Shown here in pieces: positions 21,887 through 30,431 of a DNA stretch of 52,723 nucleotides (its first letter is position 1; each line of letters opens with the position of its first letter). The DNA is from JBHYGK01 sp051859045 (GTDB lineage Bacteria > Pseudomonadota > Gammaproteobacteria > Xanthomonadales > Xanthomonadaceae): the NCBI GenBank assembly GCA_051859045.1, contig JBHYGK010000014.1, positions 1 to 52,723 of the forward strand, read 5' to 3'. The notes below the pieces were generated by a model that saw only the letters and a program-made list of their open reading frames with translations, was not told the origin of the DNA and ran no database searches. The translations under genes and the position numbers were made by a program.

Positions 21887-22429
21887 TCAGCCTTCGTTCT
21901 TGGGATGCGGCTTGCGCGGGCGACCCTTGGGGCCCTCGCTCGCCAGGCCGAGGGCCACCAGGTCGGGGACCAGGCGGGCCTTCTCGATGTTGTCGTGCTC
22001 GACCTCGAAGGCGCGTTCGCCCTCGGGTTCGATGATCGTGATGCGAGTGCCGTCGACGGCGGCGATCCGGCCCTGCAGGCGGCGTCGGCCGTCCTGGGGC
22101 AGGCGCAGCGACACCTTGGCCTGCTCCCCCGTCCAGCGCTGGAACTGCGCGGGCGTGAACAGCGGGCGGTCGATGCCGGGCGAGGACACCTCGAGGGTGT
22201 ACTGGCTCTCGATCGGGTCGTTGACGTCGAGCTGGGCCGAGGCCTCGCGGCTGACCGCCTCGCAGTCCTCGATGCCCACGTGGCGCTCGTCGCCCTCGGG
22301 GGTGTCGATGTAGATCCGCAGCAGGCCGCCGCTGCGCGAAGGCGCCCACTCGATGCCGAGCAGGACGAGGCCCAGCGAGCCGACCACGGGCTCGAGCAGG
22401 GCGCTGATCTCGTTGGCCTTCTCGCTCAT
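21887..22429 (-). CDS. rimP: Ribosome maturation factor RimP
   Basis: Assembly factor for the 30S subunit, 180 residues. Family motifs include LGIEWAPSRSGGLLRIYID, CEAVSREASAQLDVND, YTLEVSSPGIDRPLF and the C-terminal SH3-like domain with DNIEKARLVPD; a basic tail GRPRKPHPKNEG ends it. ATG 22429 (MSEKANEI) is chosen because GGGAG lies six bases upstream; the longer in-frame opening runs back through a terminator and the tRNA gene and is not coding. It heads the nusA-infB cluster, as in E. coli. Confidence 0.96.
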   Translation of the reverse strand: MSEKANEISALLEPVVGSLGLVLLGIEWAPSRSGGLLRIYIDTPEGDERHVGIEDCEAVSREASAQLDVNDPIESQYTLEVSSPGIDRPLFTPAQFQRWTGEQAKVSLRLPQDGRRRLQGRIAAVDGTRITIIEPEGERAFEVEHDNIEKARLVPDLVALGLASEGPKGRPRKPHPKNEG

Positions 22430-22465
22430 GCGAACTCCCATCCGGGCCGCCGGTGCGGCGCGCGG

Positions 22466-22493
22466 AAACAAAAAAAGGGCCCTTGCAGGCCCT
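22466..22493 (-). terminator. Intrinsic terminator between initiator tRNA and rimP
   Basis: AGGGCC-N6-GGCCCT (22476-22493) is followed on the minus strand by a seven-U run and GUUU (22466-22476). It should end tRNA transcripts with partial read-through into rimP-nusA-infB. The 140 bases between here and the tRNA show no gene. Confidence 0.85.
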
Positions 22494-22632
22494 GTCCGGT
22501 ACATCCTGGTTCCGGAGGTGCCGCCGCGCCGGGAAGCCCCGGACGCCGCGGCGCCTGTGCCCGGCAGCGGCCTCCATGCCGCGGAGGGTACGCCAGCCCG
22601 AGGGCCTGCTGTGCTGCCATGCATCTGAAAAG

Positions 22633-22709
22633 TGGTAGCGGGGGCAGGATTTGAACCTGCGACCTTCGGGTTATGAGCCCGACGAGCTGCCAGACTGCTC
22701 CACCCCGCA
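22633..22709 (-). tRNA. metY: Initiator tRNA-fMet (CAU)
   Basis: A 77-base cloverleaf with encoded CCA. The anticodon loop is CUCAUAA with anticodon CAU. Three consecutive G:C pairs in the anticodon stem (GGG/CCC), the A11:U24 pair in the D stem and an unpaired 1-72 position identify the initiator. Here positions 1 and 72 are both U rather than the C1-A72 of E. coli. Its place upstream of rimP-nusA-infB matches metY of E. coli. Confidence 0.96.
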
Positions 22710-22721
22710 CCGGAATCCCGA

Positions 22722-22749
22722 ATTATACGCACACGCGCGGATCACGCAA
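22722..22749 (-). promoter_or_regulatory. Strong sigma-70 promoter of the initiator tRNA
   Basis: On the minus strand TTGCGT (22744-22749), a 16-base spacer and a perfect TATAAT (22722-22727) end 12 bases before the tRNA 5' end. A consensus -10 is rare in such GC-rich DNA, which supports the call. The 7-bp stem TCGCGCA/TGCGCGA (22756-22773) between nuoN and this promoter has no U-run. Confidence 0.88.
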
Positions 22750-22784
22750 GCCTTTTCGCGCATCCGTGCGCGAGGCGCGCCGGC

Positions 22785-24248
22785 TCAGGCGCCGAACGCG
22801 CGCTCGCAGGCCGCCATCAGCGGGCCCCAGGCGAAGCCCAGCACCAGCAGCAGCGCGGCATTCGCGACGAACACCACGCGCAGGTGGGCGTCGGCGCTCG
22901 GCACCGGCTCGCGGCCGGGCTCGGCGGCGTCGAAGTACATCACCTTGATCACGCGCAGGTAGTAGAACAGGCCCACCACCGAGGCGGCCACGGCCACGAT
23001 CGCCAGCCAGACCAGGTCGGCGCCGACGGCGGCGTCGATCACCGCCAGCTTGGCCCAGAAGCCGAGGAACGGCGGCACGCCGGCCATCGAGGCCATCACG
23101 AACAGCACCATCAGCGCATGCACGGGATGGCGGCGGCCGAGGCCGGCGAAGTCGGCGATGTCCTGGGCCTCGAAGCCACGGCGCGAGAGCAGCAGCAGCG
23201 AGCCGAAGCCGGCCGCGGCCATCAGCGCGTAGGCGATGGCGTAGAACATCGCGGCCGCGTAGCCGCCGCCGTCCGCGGCCGCCAGGCCGAGGAACAGGAA
23301 GCCGACGTGGCTGATCGTGGAGTACGCCAGCATGCGCTTGAGGTTGGTCTGGACCAGGGCGACGATGTTGCCGATCACCAGCGAGGCCACCGCCAGCGCC
23401 GACAGCGCCTGCGACCAGCCGGCCTCGAGCGGGCCGACGCCGGCCTCGAGCAGGCGGTAGGCCATGCCGAACGCGGCGAGCTTCGGGGCCGAGCCGATGA
23501 ACAGGGTCACCGGGGTGGGCGCGCCCTGGTAGACGTCGGGCAGCCACATGTGGAACGGCGCGGCGCCGAACTTGAACGCGATGCCGACCACGATGAACAC
23601 CACGCCGAACATGAGCAGGGTGCGCTCGCCCGTGGACGAGGCGGCGGCGTGGATCGCCTGCAGGTCGAGGGCGCCGGTGGCGCCGTAGACCATCGACATG
23701 CCGTACAGCAGCATGCCCGAGGCCAGCGAACCCAGCACGAAGTACTTCATCGCCGCCTCGGAGCCGATCTTCGAGTCGCGGTCGAACGCCACCAGGGCGT
23801 AGCTCGACAGCGCCAGCAGCTCCAGGCCGAGGTAGACCATCACCAGGTGGTCGGCGGACACCAGCAGCATCATGCCAAGCACGGCGAACAGGGTGATCGA
23901 GTAGTACTCGCCCTTGTACAGGTCGCGGTCGACCAGGTACGGGCGGGCGTACACGAACGCCGCCGCGGTGACGACGTAGATCGCCAGCTTGAGGATGTCG
24001 CCCGCGCCGTCGCGGACGAACATGCCGTTGAACGCCGACACCGCCTCCTGCCCTGCCCCGCCGCCGCGCAGCGTCAGGAACGCGGTGCCGAGCAGGATCA
24101 GCAGGGCCAGCGCGTGGGTGAGCCCGCGGCGGGCCTGCTGGATGAACAGGTCGGCGATCAGCAGGGTGAAGGTCGCGCAGGCGAGGAAGATCTCGGGCGC
24201 GAGGGCGGCGAATTCGGCGGCGGTGGGCATCGCGACGGGCGTCATCAT
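22785..24248 (-). CDS. nuoN: NADH-quinone oxidoreductase subunit N
   Basis: Antiporter-like proton-pumping subunit of complex I, 487 residues with about 14 transmembrane helices. Family motifs include VMVYLGLELLALSSYALVAF (key Glu), FKFGAAPFHMWLPDVYQGAP and KRMLAYSTISHVGFLFLG. Two adjacent ATG codons (24248, 24245) follow AGGGACGA; the second has the better spacing. It is the last gene of the nuo operon, seven bases after nuoM. Confidence 0.97.
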   Translation of the reverse strand: MMTPVAMPTAAEFAALAPEIFLACATFTLLIADLFIQQARRGLTHALALLILLGTAFLTLRGGGAGQEAVSAFNGMFVRDGAGDILKLAIYVVTAAAFVYARPYLVDRDLYKGEYYSITLFAVLGMMLLVSADHLVMVYLGLELLALSSYALVAFDRDSKIGSEAAMKYFVLGSLASGMLLYGMSMVYGATGALDLQAIHAAASSTGERTLLMFGVVFIVVGIAFKFGAAPFHMWLPDVYQGAPTPVTLFIGSAPKLAAFGMAYRLLEAGVGPLEAGWSQALSALAVASLVIGNIVALVQTNLKRMLAYSTISHVGFLFLGLAAADGGGYAAAMFYAIAYALMAAAGFGSLLLLSRRGFEAQDIADFAGLGRRHPVHALMVLFVMASMAGVPPFLGFWAKLAVIDAAVGADLVWLAIVAVAASVVGLFYYLRVIKVMYFDAAEPGREPVPSADAHLRVVFVANAALLLVLGFAWGPLMAACERAFGA

Positions 24249-24255
24249 TCGTCCC

Positions 24256-25767
24256 TTACAGCTTGCTGGTGGCGAGCTGGGTGACCAGCTGCGCGATGGA
24301 GGCGTCCATGAGGTCGGTCAGCGGCGCCGGCCACAGGCCCAGCACCAGCACGCCGGCGGCGAAGCCCCACAGCATCAGCTGCTCGCGGGGGGACACGTCC
24401 TTCAGGGCGGCGACGTTGGCGTTGGCGACCTCGCCGAAGACCACGCGCTTGACCAGCCACAGGGTGTAGCCGGCGCCGACGATCAGGGTGGTGGCGGCCA
24501 GGAAGGCCGTCCACGGGCTCTGCTGGAACGCGGCCAGGATGACCATGAACTCGCCGACGAAGCCCGAGGTGCCCGGCAGGCCGGCGTTGGCCATGCCGAA
24601 CAGCACGAAGAAGGCGCCGAACACCGGCATCGTGTTCATCACGCCGCCGTAGTCCTTGATCATGCGGCTGTGCACGCGGTCGTAGAGCACGCCGACGCAG
24701 CTGAACATCGCGCCGGAGATGAAGCCGTGCGAGACCATCTGCACCATCGCGCCCTGCAGGCCGAGCTCGGCGGCGTCGGTGCGGCCGCCCGCGGCCAGCT
24801 CGAAGGCGATGAAGGTGCCCAGGGTCACGAAGCCCATGTGGGCCACGGACGAGTAGGCGATCAGCTTCTTCATGTCCTCCTGGACCAGCGCCACCAGGCC
24901 GACGTAGACCACCGCCGCCAGCGACAGCGCGATCAGCAGCCACGACCACTCGGCGCCCGCGTCCGGGGTGACCGGCAGGCTGAAGCGCAGGAAGCCGTAG
25001 CCGCCGATCTTCAGCATGATCGCCGCCAGCACCACCGAGCCCGCGGTCGGGGCCTCGACGTGGGCGTCCGGGAGCCAGGTGTGGACCGGGAACATCGGCA
25101 CCTTCACCGCGAACGCGGCGAGGAAGCCGAAGAAGATCCAGGTCTGCTCGGTGCGCGTGAGCGGGAGCTGGTAGAGGTCGGCGAGCTGGAAGCTGCCGCC
25201 CTTGGTGTAGAGGTACACCAGCGCCACCAGCATGAACACCGAGCCGAGGAAGGTGTAGAGGAAGAACTTCAGCGACGCGTACACGCGCCGCGGGCCGCCC
25301 CAGACGCCGATGATCAGGAACATCGGGATCAGCATCGCCTCGAAGAACACGTAGAACAGCATCGCGTCCTGGGCCGAGAACACGCCGACCATCATGCCCT
25401 CGAGGATCAGGAAGGCCGCGAAGTACTGGTTGACGCGGTCGCTCACCGAGCCCCACGCGCCCAGCAGCACCAGCACCGAGGTCAGCGTGGTGAGCAGGAT
25501 CAGCGCCACCGACAGGCCGTCGGCGCCGAGGTGGTAGCGGATGTCGAAGGTCTCGATCCAGGCGTGGTTCTCGACGAACTGCATCGCCGCGCTGGACGCG
25601 TCGAGGCCGGTGTAGAGGGGGATCGAGGCCGCGAGGGTGGCGAGGGCGAAGGCCATCGCGATCCAGCGCGCGAGCGCGGGGCGCTCGCTGCCGGCGGCGA
25701 GCGTGACGACGCCGCCGAGGATCGGCAGCCAGATGACCAGGCTGAGCAGGGGCCAGGAAGAGTCCAT
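24256..25767 (-). CDS. nuoM: NADH-quinone oxidoreductase subunit M
   Basis: Second antiporter-like subunit of complex I, 503 residues, about 14 membrane helices. FYVFFEAMLIPMFLIIG carries the conserved Glu, VKVPMFPVHTWLPDAHVEAP the conserved Lys and loop, and MKKLIAYSSVAHMGFVTLG the broken-helix region. It starts 18 bases after nuoL. Confidence 0.97.
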   Translation of the reverse strand: MDSSWPLLSLVIWLPILGGVVTLAAGSERPALARWIAMAFALATLAASIPLYTGLDASSAAMQFVENHAWIETFDIRYHLGADGLSVALILLTTLTSVLVLLGAWGSVSDRVNQYFAAFLILEGMMVGVFSAQDAMLFYVFFEAMLIPMFLIIGVWGGPRRVYASLKFFLYTFLGSVFMLVALVYLYTKGGSFQLADLYQLPLTRTEQTWIFFGFLAAFAVKVPMFPVHTWLPDAHVEAPTAGSVVLAAIMLKIGGYGFLRFSLPVTPDAGAEWSWLLIALSLAAVVYVGLVALVQEDMKKLIAYSSVAHMGFVTLGTFIAFELAAGGRTDAAELGLQGAMVQMVSHGFISGAMFSCVGVLYDRVHSRMIKDYGGVMNTMPVFGAFFVLFGMANAGLPGTSGFVGEFMVILAAFQQSPWTAFLAATTLIVGAGYTLWLVKRVVFGEVANANVAALKDVSPREQLMLWGFAAGVLVLGLWPAPLTDLMDASIAQLVTQLATSKL

Positions 25768-25785
25768 CGGGGGTCCTTGTGCTTC

Positions 25786-27900
25786 TTAGCCGACGACGCG
25801 CGTGAGCGCGTACAGCAACGCGATGAGGCCGAGGATCATCGCGAACGCGTAGTGGTAGAGGTAGCCCGACTGCAGGCGGCGGACGAGGCCGGCGACGCCG
25901 GCGACCAGCGAGGCGCTGCCGTTGACGACGAGGCCGTCGATCAGGCCGGCGTCGATGCGCTTCCACGCGGCGCGGCCGAGGTCGACGCCGCCGGCGGCGA
26001 AGCCGTCGATCCAGAGCTTGTCGAAGCCGTACTTGGCCTCGAGCACGCGGATCGGCCAGGCGAACACGCGGGCGAACACGTCGGCCAGGCCCGGACGCAC
26101 CAGGTAGATCACCGTGGCGGCCGCGAAGCCCGCGAACGCCAGCCAGAACGCCGGCGCGGTCACGAAGTGCAGGCCGTAGTGCAGCACGCCGCTCCAGCCC
26201 TCGTGGCCCTGGGTCAGGGTCTGGCGGGCGGCCTCGAGGGCCACCGCGTTGTCCGGGGAGACCTCGATGATGTGGGTGAAGAAGCCACCGAACAGCATCG
26301 GCATGACCGTGAGCGCGCCGATCGCGATCGACGGGATCGCCAGCAGCAGCAGCGGCAGCTTCACCGACCACGGCGACTCGTGCGGCTCGTGCGGGCCGTG
26401 GTGGTCATCGTGCCCGTGTCCGTGGTCGTCGTGCGCATGCGCGTCGTCGTGGCCGTGGGCGTCATGCCCCGCCGGCGCCGGGTCGCGGAAGCGCTCGCGG
26501 CCGTGGAAGGTCAGGTACAGCAGGCGGAAGGAGTAGAAGCTGGTGATGAACACGCCCAGCATCACCGCCCAGTAGGCGTAGGTGTTGATCCAGCTCGCGC
26601 CCTCGGCGGCGTTGGCCGCGCCGGCCACCGCGATGATCGCGTCCTTCGAGAAGTAGCCCGACAGGAACGGCGTGCCGACCAGCGCCAGGGTGCCGATCAG
26701 GCTGGTGATCCAGGTCACCGGCATGTACTTGCGCAGGCCGCCCATCCGGCGCATGTCCTGCTCGTGGTGCATGCCCATGATCACCGAGCCGGCCGCGAGG
26801 AACAGCAGCGCCTTGAAGAAGGCGTGGGTCATCAGGTGGAACACCGCGGCGGAATACGCCGACAGGCCGAGCGCGACGGTCATGTAGCCCAGCTGCGACA
26901 GCGTGGAGTACGCGACCACGCGCTTGATGTCGTTCTGCACGATGCCGATCAGGCCGGTGAACAGGGCCGTCGTGGCGCCGATGAACAGGATGAAGTACAG
27001 CGCCACCTCGCTGAGCTCGAAGATCGGGCTCATGCGGGCCACCATGAAGATGCCCGCGGTGACCATCGTGGCGGCGTGGATCAGCGCCGAGATCGGGGTC
27101 GGGCCTTCCATCGAGTCGGGCAGCCAGACGTGCAGCGGGACCTGGGCCGACTTGCCCATCGCGCCGATGAACAGGCAGATCGCCACCACGGTGGCCGCGT
27201 TCCAGCCGTCGACCGAGAAGAAGGTCCAGCCGAAGGCCGTGACGCCGGGCAGGCTGAGGGTGTTGTTGGCCAGCTCGTGCTTCATCGCGAACGCGGTGGC
27301 GTAATCGAGCGTGCCGGTCCAGTACAGGATGCCGGCGATGCCGAGCAGGAAGCCGAAGTCGCCGACGCGGTTGACCAGGAAGGCCTTGAGGTTGGCGAAG
27401 ATGGCGCTGGGCTTCTTGAACCAGAAGCCGATCAGCAGGTACGAGACGAGGCCCACCGCCTCCCAGCCGAAGAACAGCTGGAGGAAGTTGTTGCTCATCA
27501 CCAGCATCAGCATCGAGAAGGTGAACAGCGAGATGTAGCTGAAGAAGCGCTGGTAGCCCGGGTCGTCCTTCATGTAGCCGATGGTGTAGACGTGCACCAG
27601 CAGCGAGACGAACGTGACCACGACCATCATCATCGCGGTGAGCTTGTCGACCAGGAAGCCGACGTGGGCCTCGTAGTGGCCGATCGTGAACCAGCGGTAG
27701 AGGTTCTGGTTGTAGGGGTCGGCGTCGTGGGCGAGGAACTGCCACAGCACGTGCATCGACAGCGCCGCCGCGATGGCGACGCCGAGGATGGTCACCGTGT
27801 GGGCGCCGGCGCGGCCGACCCGGCGGCCGAACAGGCCGGCCACGATCGAGCCCACCAGGGGCGCGAGGACGATCGCCAGCAGGATGTTGGTCTGGATCAT
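25786..27900 (-). CDS. nuoL: NADH-quinone oxidoreductase subunit L, with His/Asp-rich loop
   Basis: Distal antiporter-like subunit of complex I, 704 residues, longer than the roughly 610 of E. coli. FFGWEAVGLVSYLLIGFW holds Glu147, and GKSAQVPLHVWLPDSMEGPTP holds Lys250. A loop at residues 479-508 contains 12 His and 7 Asp in 30 positions and lies just before the lateral-helix region at the C-terminus. Such loops vary between species and could bind metal; that is an inference. It starts four bases after nuoK. Confidence 0.97.
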   Translation of the reverse strand: MIQTNILLAIVLAPLVGSIVAGLFGRRVGRAGAHTVTILGVAIAAALSMHVLWQFLAHDADPYNQNLYRWFTIGHYEAHVGFLVDKLTAMMMVVVTFVSLLVHVYTIGYMKDDPGYQRFFSYISLFTFSMLMLVMSNNFLQLFFGWEAVGLVSYLLIGFWFKKPSAIFANLKAFLVNRVGDFGFLLGIAGILYWTGTLDYATAFAMKHELANNTLSLPGVTAFGWTFFSVDGWNAATVVAICLFIGAMGKSAQVPLHVWLPDSMEGPTPISALIHAATMVTAGIFMVARMSPIFELSEVALYFILFIGATTALFTGLIGIVQNDIKRVVAYSTLSQLGYMTVALGLSAYSAAVFHLMTHAFFKALLFLAAGSVIMGMHHEQDMRRMGGLRKYMPVTWITSLIGTLALVGTPFLSGYFSKDAIIAVAGAANAAEGASWINTYAYWAVMLGVFITSFYSFRLLYLTFHGRERFRDPAPAGHDAHGHDDAHAHDDHGHGHDDHHGPHEPHESPWSVKLPLLLLAIPSIAIGALTVMPMLFGGFFTHIIEVSPDNAVALEAARQTLTQGHEGWSGVLHYGLHFVTAPAFWLAFAGFAAATVIYLVRPGLADVFARVFAWPIRVLEAKYGFDKLWIDGFAAGGVDLGRAAWKRIDAGLIDGLVVNGSASLVAGVAGLVRRLQSGYLYHYAFAMILGLIALLYALTRVVG

Positions 27901-27904
27901 CCGC

Positions 27905-28210
27905 TCAGCCCTTCATCGAATCGATCTCGGCGACGTTGATCGTCTGCCGGTTGCGGAACAGGGTCACCAGGATCGCGAGGCCGATGGCGGCCTCCGCGGC
28001 GGCGACGGTGAGGATGAAGAACACGAACACCTGGCCGCCCGGGTCGCCGAGGAAGCGCGAGAAGGCGACGAAGTTGATGTTCACCGCGAGCAGCATCAGC
28101 TCGACGCACATCAGCAGCACGATGAGGTTCTTGCGGTTGATGATGATGCCCGCGACGCTCAGGCTGAACAGGATCGCCGCGAGGAACAGGTAGTGGCCGA
28201 GGCTGATCAT
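27905..28210 (-). CDS. nuoK: NADH-quinone oxidoreductase subunit K
   Basis: Small membrane subunit of complex I, 101 residues with three transmembrane helices. LLMCVELMLLAVNINFVAF carries the proton-channel Glu37, and VAAAEAAIGLAILV the second buried Glu. The ATG overlaps the nuoJ stop by one base (TGATG). A longer in-frame opening upstream is a shadow of nuoI and nuoJ. Confidence 0.97.
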   Translation of the reverse strand: MISLGHYLFLAAILFSLSVAGIIINRKNLIVLLMCVELMLLAVNINFVAFSRFLGDPGGQVFVFFILTVAAAEAAIGLAILVTLFRNRQTINVAEIDSMKG

Positions 28211-28824
28211 CACGCGCCCTCCCCGGGCTTGCGGACGGCGTCCATCTTGACGATCCGCAGGCGGTCCTCCGCGCGGACCGCGGACTGGCGCGACGGATCC
28301 TGGTGCTTGGTGCCCGCGCGGCGGCGCAGCGTGAGCACCACGGCGGCGATGATCGCCACGGTCAGGATCACCGCGGCCACCTCGAAGGGCAGCAGGTAGC
28401 CGGTGAACAGCTCGCGGCCGATCCAGGCGATGTTGCTGCCGGCCTCGAGCGAGGGGTCGGGCGTCGGGAACGGCTGCTCGAGCCGGCGCACGCCGATCAG
28501 CGCCAGCATCTCGGCGAGCATGATCGCCGCGACCAGCGCGGCCACGGGCAGGTAGCGCGCGAAGCCCTCGCGCAGCGGCGTGGCGTTGATGTCGAGCATC
28601 ATCACCACGAACAGGAACAGCACCATCACCGCGCCGACGTACACCAGCACCAGCGCGATGCCGAGGAACTCGGCCTGCGCGAGCAGGAAGATGGCGGCGG
28701 TGGAGAAGAAGGTCAGCACCAGCGACAGCGCGGCGATGACCGGGTTCTTCACCAGGATGACGCTGGCCGCGGCGCACACCGTGACCAGGGCGAAGAAGTA
28801 GAAGGCGATCTGCGGGTAGTCCAT
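28210..28824 (-). CDS. nuoJ: NADH-quinone oxidoreductase subunit J
   Basis: Membrane subunit of complex I, 204 residues with five helices. VLTFFSTAAIFLLAQAEFLG and VYVGAVMVLFLFVVMMLDI are the conserved third and fourth helix regions, including the pi-bulge segment. The hydrophilic C-terminal tail is longer than in E. coli. Nine bases follow nuoI and it overlaps nuoK. Confidence 0.96.
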   Translation of the reverse strand: MDYPQIAFYFFALVTVCAAASVILVKNPVIAALSLVLTFFSTAAIFLLAQAEFLGIALVLVYVGAVMVLFLFVVMMLDINATPLREGFARYLPVAALVAAIMLAEMLALIGVRRLEQPFPTPDPSLEAGSNIAWIGRELFTGYLLPFEVAAVILTVAIIAAVVLTLRRRAGTKHQDPSRQSAVRAEDRLRIVKMDAVRKPGEGA

Positions 28825-28833
28825 GCGATGGCC

Positions 28834-29322
28834 TCAGCGGTAGGCGGCGTCGAGCGACTTGCGCTCGGCGATCTCGGCTTCGAGGCGGTCGCCGATGGCC
28901 AGCAGCTTGGCCTTGTCGAGGATGTTCTCGCCGCGCTTCTCGAAGTGGTACTCGTGCAGGTGGGTCTCGACGATGGAGTCGACCGGGCAGGACTCCTCGC
29001 AGAAGCCGCAGTAGATGCACTTGAAGAGGTCGATGTCGTAGCGCGTGGTGCGGCGCTGGCCGTCCTCGCGGGGCTCGGACTCGATCGTGATCGCCAGCGC
29101 GGGGCAGACCGCCTCGCACAGCTTGCACGCGATGCAGCGCTCCTCGCCGTTGGGATAGCGGCGCAGCGCGTGGATGCCGCGGAAGCGCGGGGACTGCGGG
29201 AACTTCTCGTACGGGTACATCAGCGTGTACTTCGGGCGGAAGGCGTAGCGCAGGGTCAGCCACAGGCCCTGGAGCAGCTCCAGCAGCATCAGGCTCTTGA
29301 GGTAGGAGATGGCGTGCTTCAT
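28834..29322 (-). CDS. nuoI: NADH-quinone oxidoreductase subunit I (two 4Fe-4S clusters)
   Basis: Electron-transfer subunit of complex I holding clusters N6a and N6b, 162 residues. The two ferredoxin motifs are CIACKLCEAVCP and CIYCGFCEESCPVD, each with a fourth Cys pairing to the other cluster. An N-terminal amphipathic helix (LLELLQGLWLTLRYAF) attaches it to the membrane arm. It lies eight bases after nuoH. Confidence 0.97.
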   Translation of the reverse strand: MKHAISYLKSLMLLELLQGLWLTLRYAFRPKYTLMYPYEKFPQSPRFRGIHALRRYPNGEERCIACKLCEAVCPALAITIESEPREDGQRRTTRYDIDLFKCIYCGFCEESCPVDSIVETHLHEYHFEKRGENILDKAKLLAIGDRLEAEIAERKSLDAAYR

Positions 29323-29330
29323 GGCTGTCC

Positions 29331-30431
29331 TCAGGCGCCCGCGGTGAACCAGCCGAAGAACACGGCGACGGCCACGACGAAGATCCAGACCAGGGTGAGG
29401 GGGATGAAGACCTTCCAGCCGAGCCGCATGATCTGGTCATAGCGGTAGCGCGGGAAGCTCGCGCGGAACCAGATGAAGCTCGACGCGAAGAAGAAGACCT
29501 TGGCGAACAGCCACCACCAGCCGTCGACGGCCAGCCACGACAGCAGCGGCACGCCCTCGAACCAGCCGTGGAACGGCGACAGCCAGCCGCCCATGAACAG
29601 GATCGGCACCAGCAGGCTGATGAGGATCATGTTGGCGTACTCGGCCAGGAAGAACAGCGCGAACGCCGAGCCCGAGTACTCCACGTGGAAGCCGGCGACG
29701 ATCTCGGACTCGCCCTCGGCGACGTCGAAGGGCGCGCGGTTGGTCTCGGCGACGCCGGAGATCCAGTACACCATGAACAGCGGGAACAGCGGCCACATGA
29801 ACCACTCGAACAGGCCCGCGTCGCCGGTCTGGGCGCGCACGATGTCGGAGAGGTTGAGGCTGCCGGCGGCGATCAGCACGCCCACCAGCGCGAAGCCCAT
29901 CGCGATCTCGTAGCTCACCACCTGCGCGGCGGAGCGCATCGCGCCGAGGAAGGCGTACTTCGAGTTCGAGGCCCAGCCCGCGAGGATGATGCCGTACACG
30001 CCCATCGAGGTCATCGCGAGCAGGTACAGCAGGCCCGCGTTGATGTCGGCGTTGACCAGCCCCTCGTCGAAGGGCACCACCGCCCAGGCCGCGAAGGCCG
30101 GGGCCAGCGCGACGATCGGCGCGAGCCGGAACAGGACGCTGTTGGCGCTCGAGGGCACCAGCGATTCCTTGAAGATCATCTTGAACACGTCGGCGAAGCT
30201 CTGCAGCACGCCCTTGCCGATGTACATCGGCCCGTGGCGCACGTGCATGAAGCCGATGAGCTTGCGCTCCCACCACACGTAGAACGCCACCGAGATGGTC
30301 AGCGGCAGCACGACGGCCAGCACCTTGACCAGGGTCCAGGCGAGCACGCCGAGGTCGCCGAAGCCGGCGAACCACTCGCCCCACAGCGAGGGCGAGACGA
30401 GGGTGGTCATGAAGTCGGGGGAGACGGACAT
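29331..30431 (-). CDS. nuoH: NADH-quinone oxidoreductase subunit H
   Basis: Membrane subunit forming the quinone chamber at the junction with the peripheral arm, 366 residues and about eight helices. VWWERKLIGFMHVRHGP and AETNRAPFDVAEGESEIVAG (conserved acidic quinone-site loop) are diagnostic, as is RASFPRYRYDQIMRLGWK. Its ATG overlaps the nuoG stop by one base. Confidence 0.97.
   Translation of the reverse strand: MSVSPDFMTTLVSPSLWGEWFAGFGDLGVLAWTLVKVLAVVLPLTISVAFYVWWERKLIGFMHVRHGPMYIGKGVLQSFADVFKMIFKESLVPSSANSVLFRLAPIVALAPAFAAWAVVPFDEGLVNADINAGLLYLLAMTSMGVYGIILAGWASNSKYAFLGAMRSAAQVVSYEIAMGFALVGVLIAAGSLNLSDIVRAQTGDAGLFEWFMWPLFPLFMVYWISGVAETNRAPFDVAEGESEIVAGFHVEYSGSAFALFFLAEYANMILISLLVPILFMGGWLSPFHGWFEGVPLLSWLAVDGWWWLFAKVFFFASSFIWFRASFPRYRYDQIMRLGWKVFIPLTLVWIFVVAVAVFFGWFTAGA

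Noticed and set aside
17420..22654. A plus-strand open frame of about 1744 codons opposite infB, nusA and rimP
   Set aside because: It is antisense to proven housekeeping genes, has low-complexity Ala/Val/Leu/Gly/Arg composition and no domain; long antisense frames are expected in DNA this GC-rich.
22430..22732. An extended RimP start 101 codons upstream
   Set aside because: That frame runs through a terminator and the initiator tRNA; ATG 22429 has a proper ribosome binding site.
26377..26466. The His/Asp-rich repeat as a sequencing or frameshift artefact in nuoL
   Set aside because: The frame stays open and NuoL motifs continue on both sides in the same frame.
23989..27939. A plus-strand frame of about 1316 codons opposite nuoM and nuoL
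   Set aside because: It is antisense to complex I genes with family motifs and is rich in Arg, Gln and His only because of the reverse codons.
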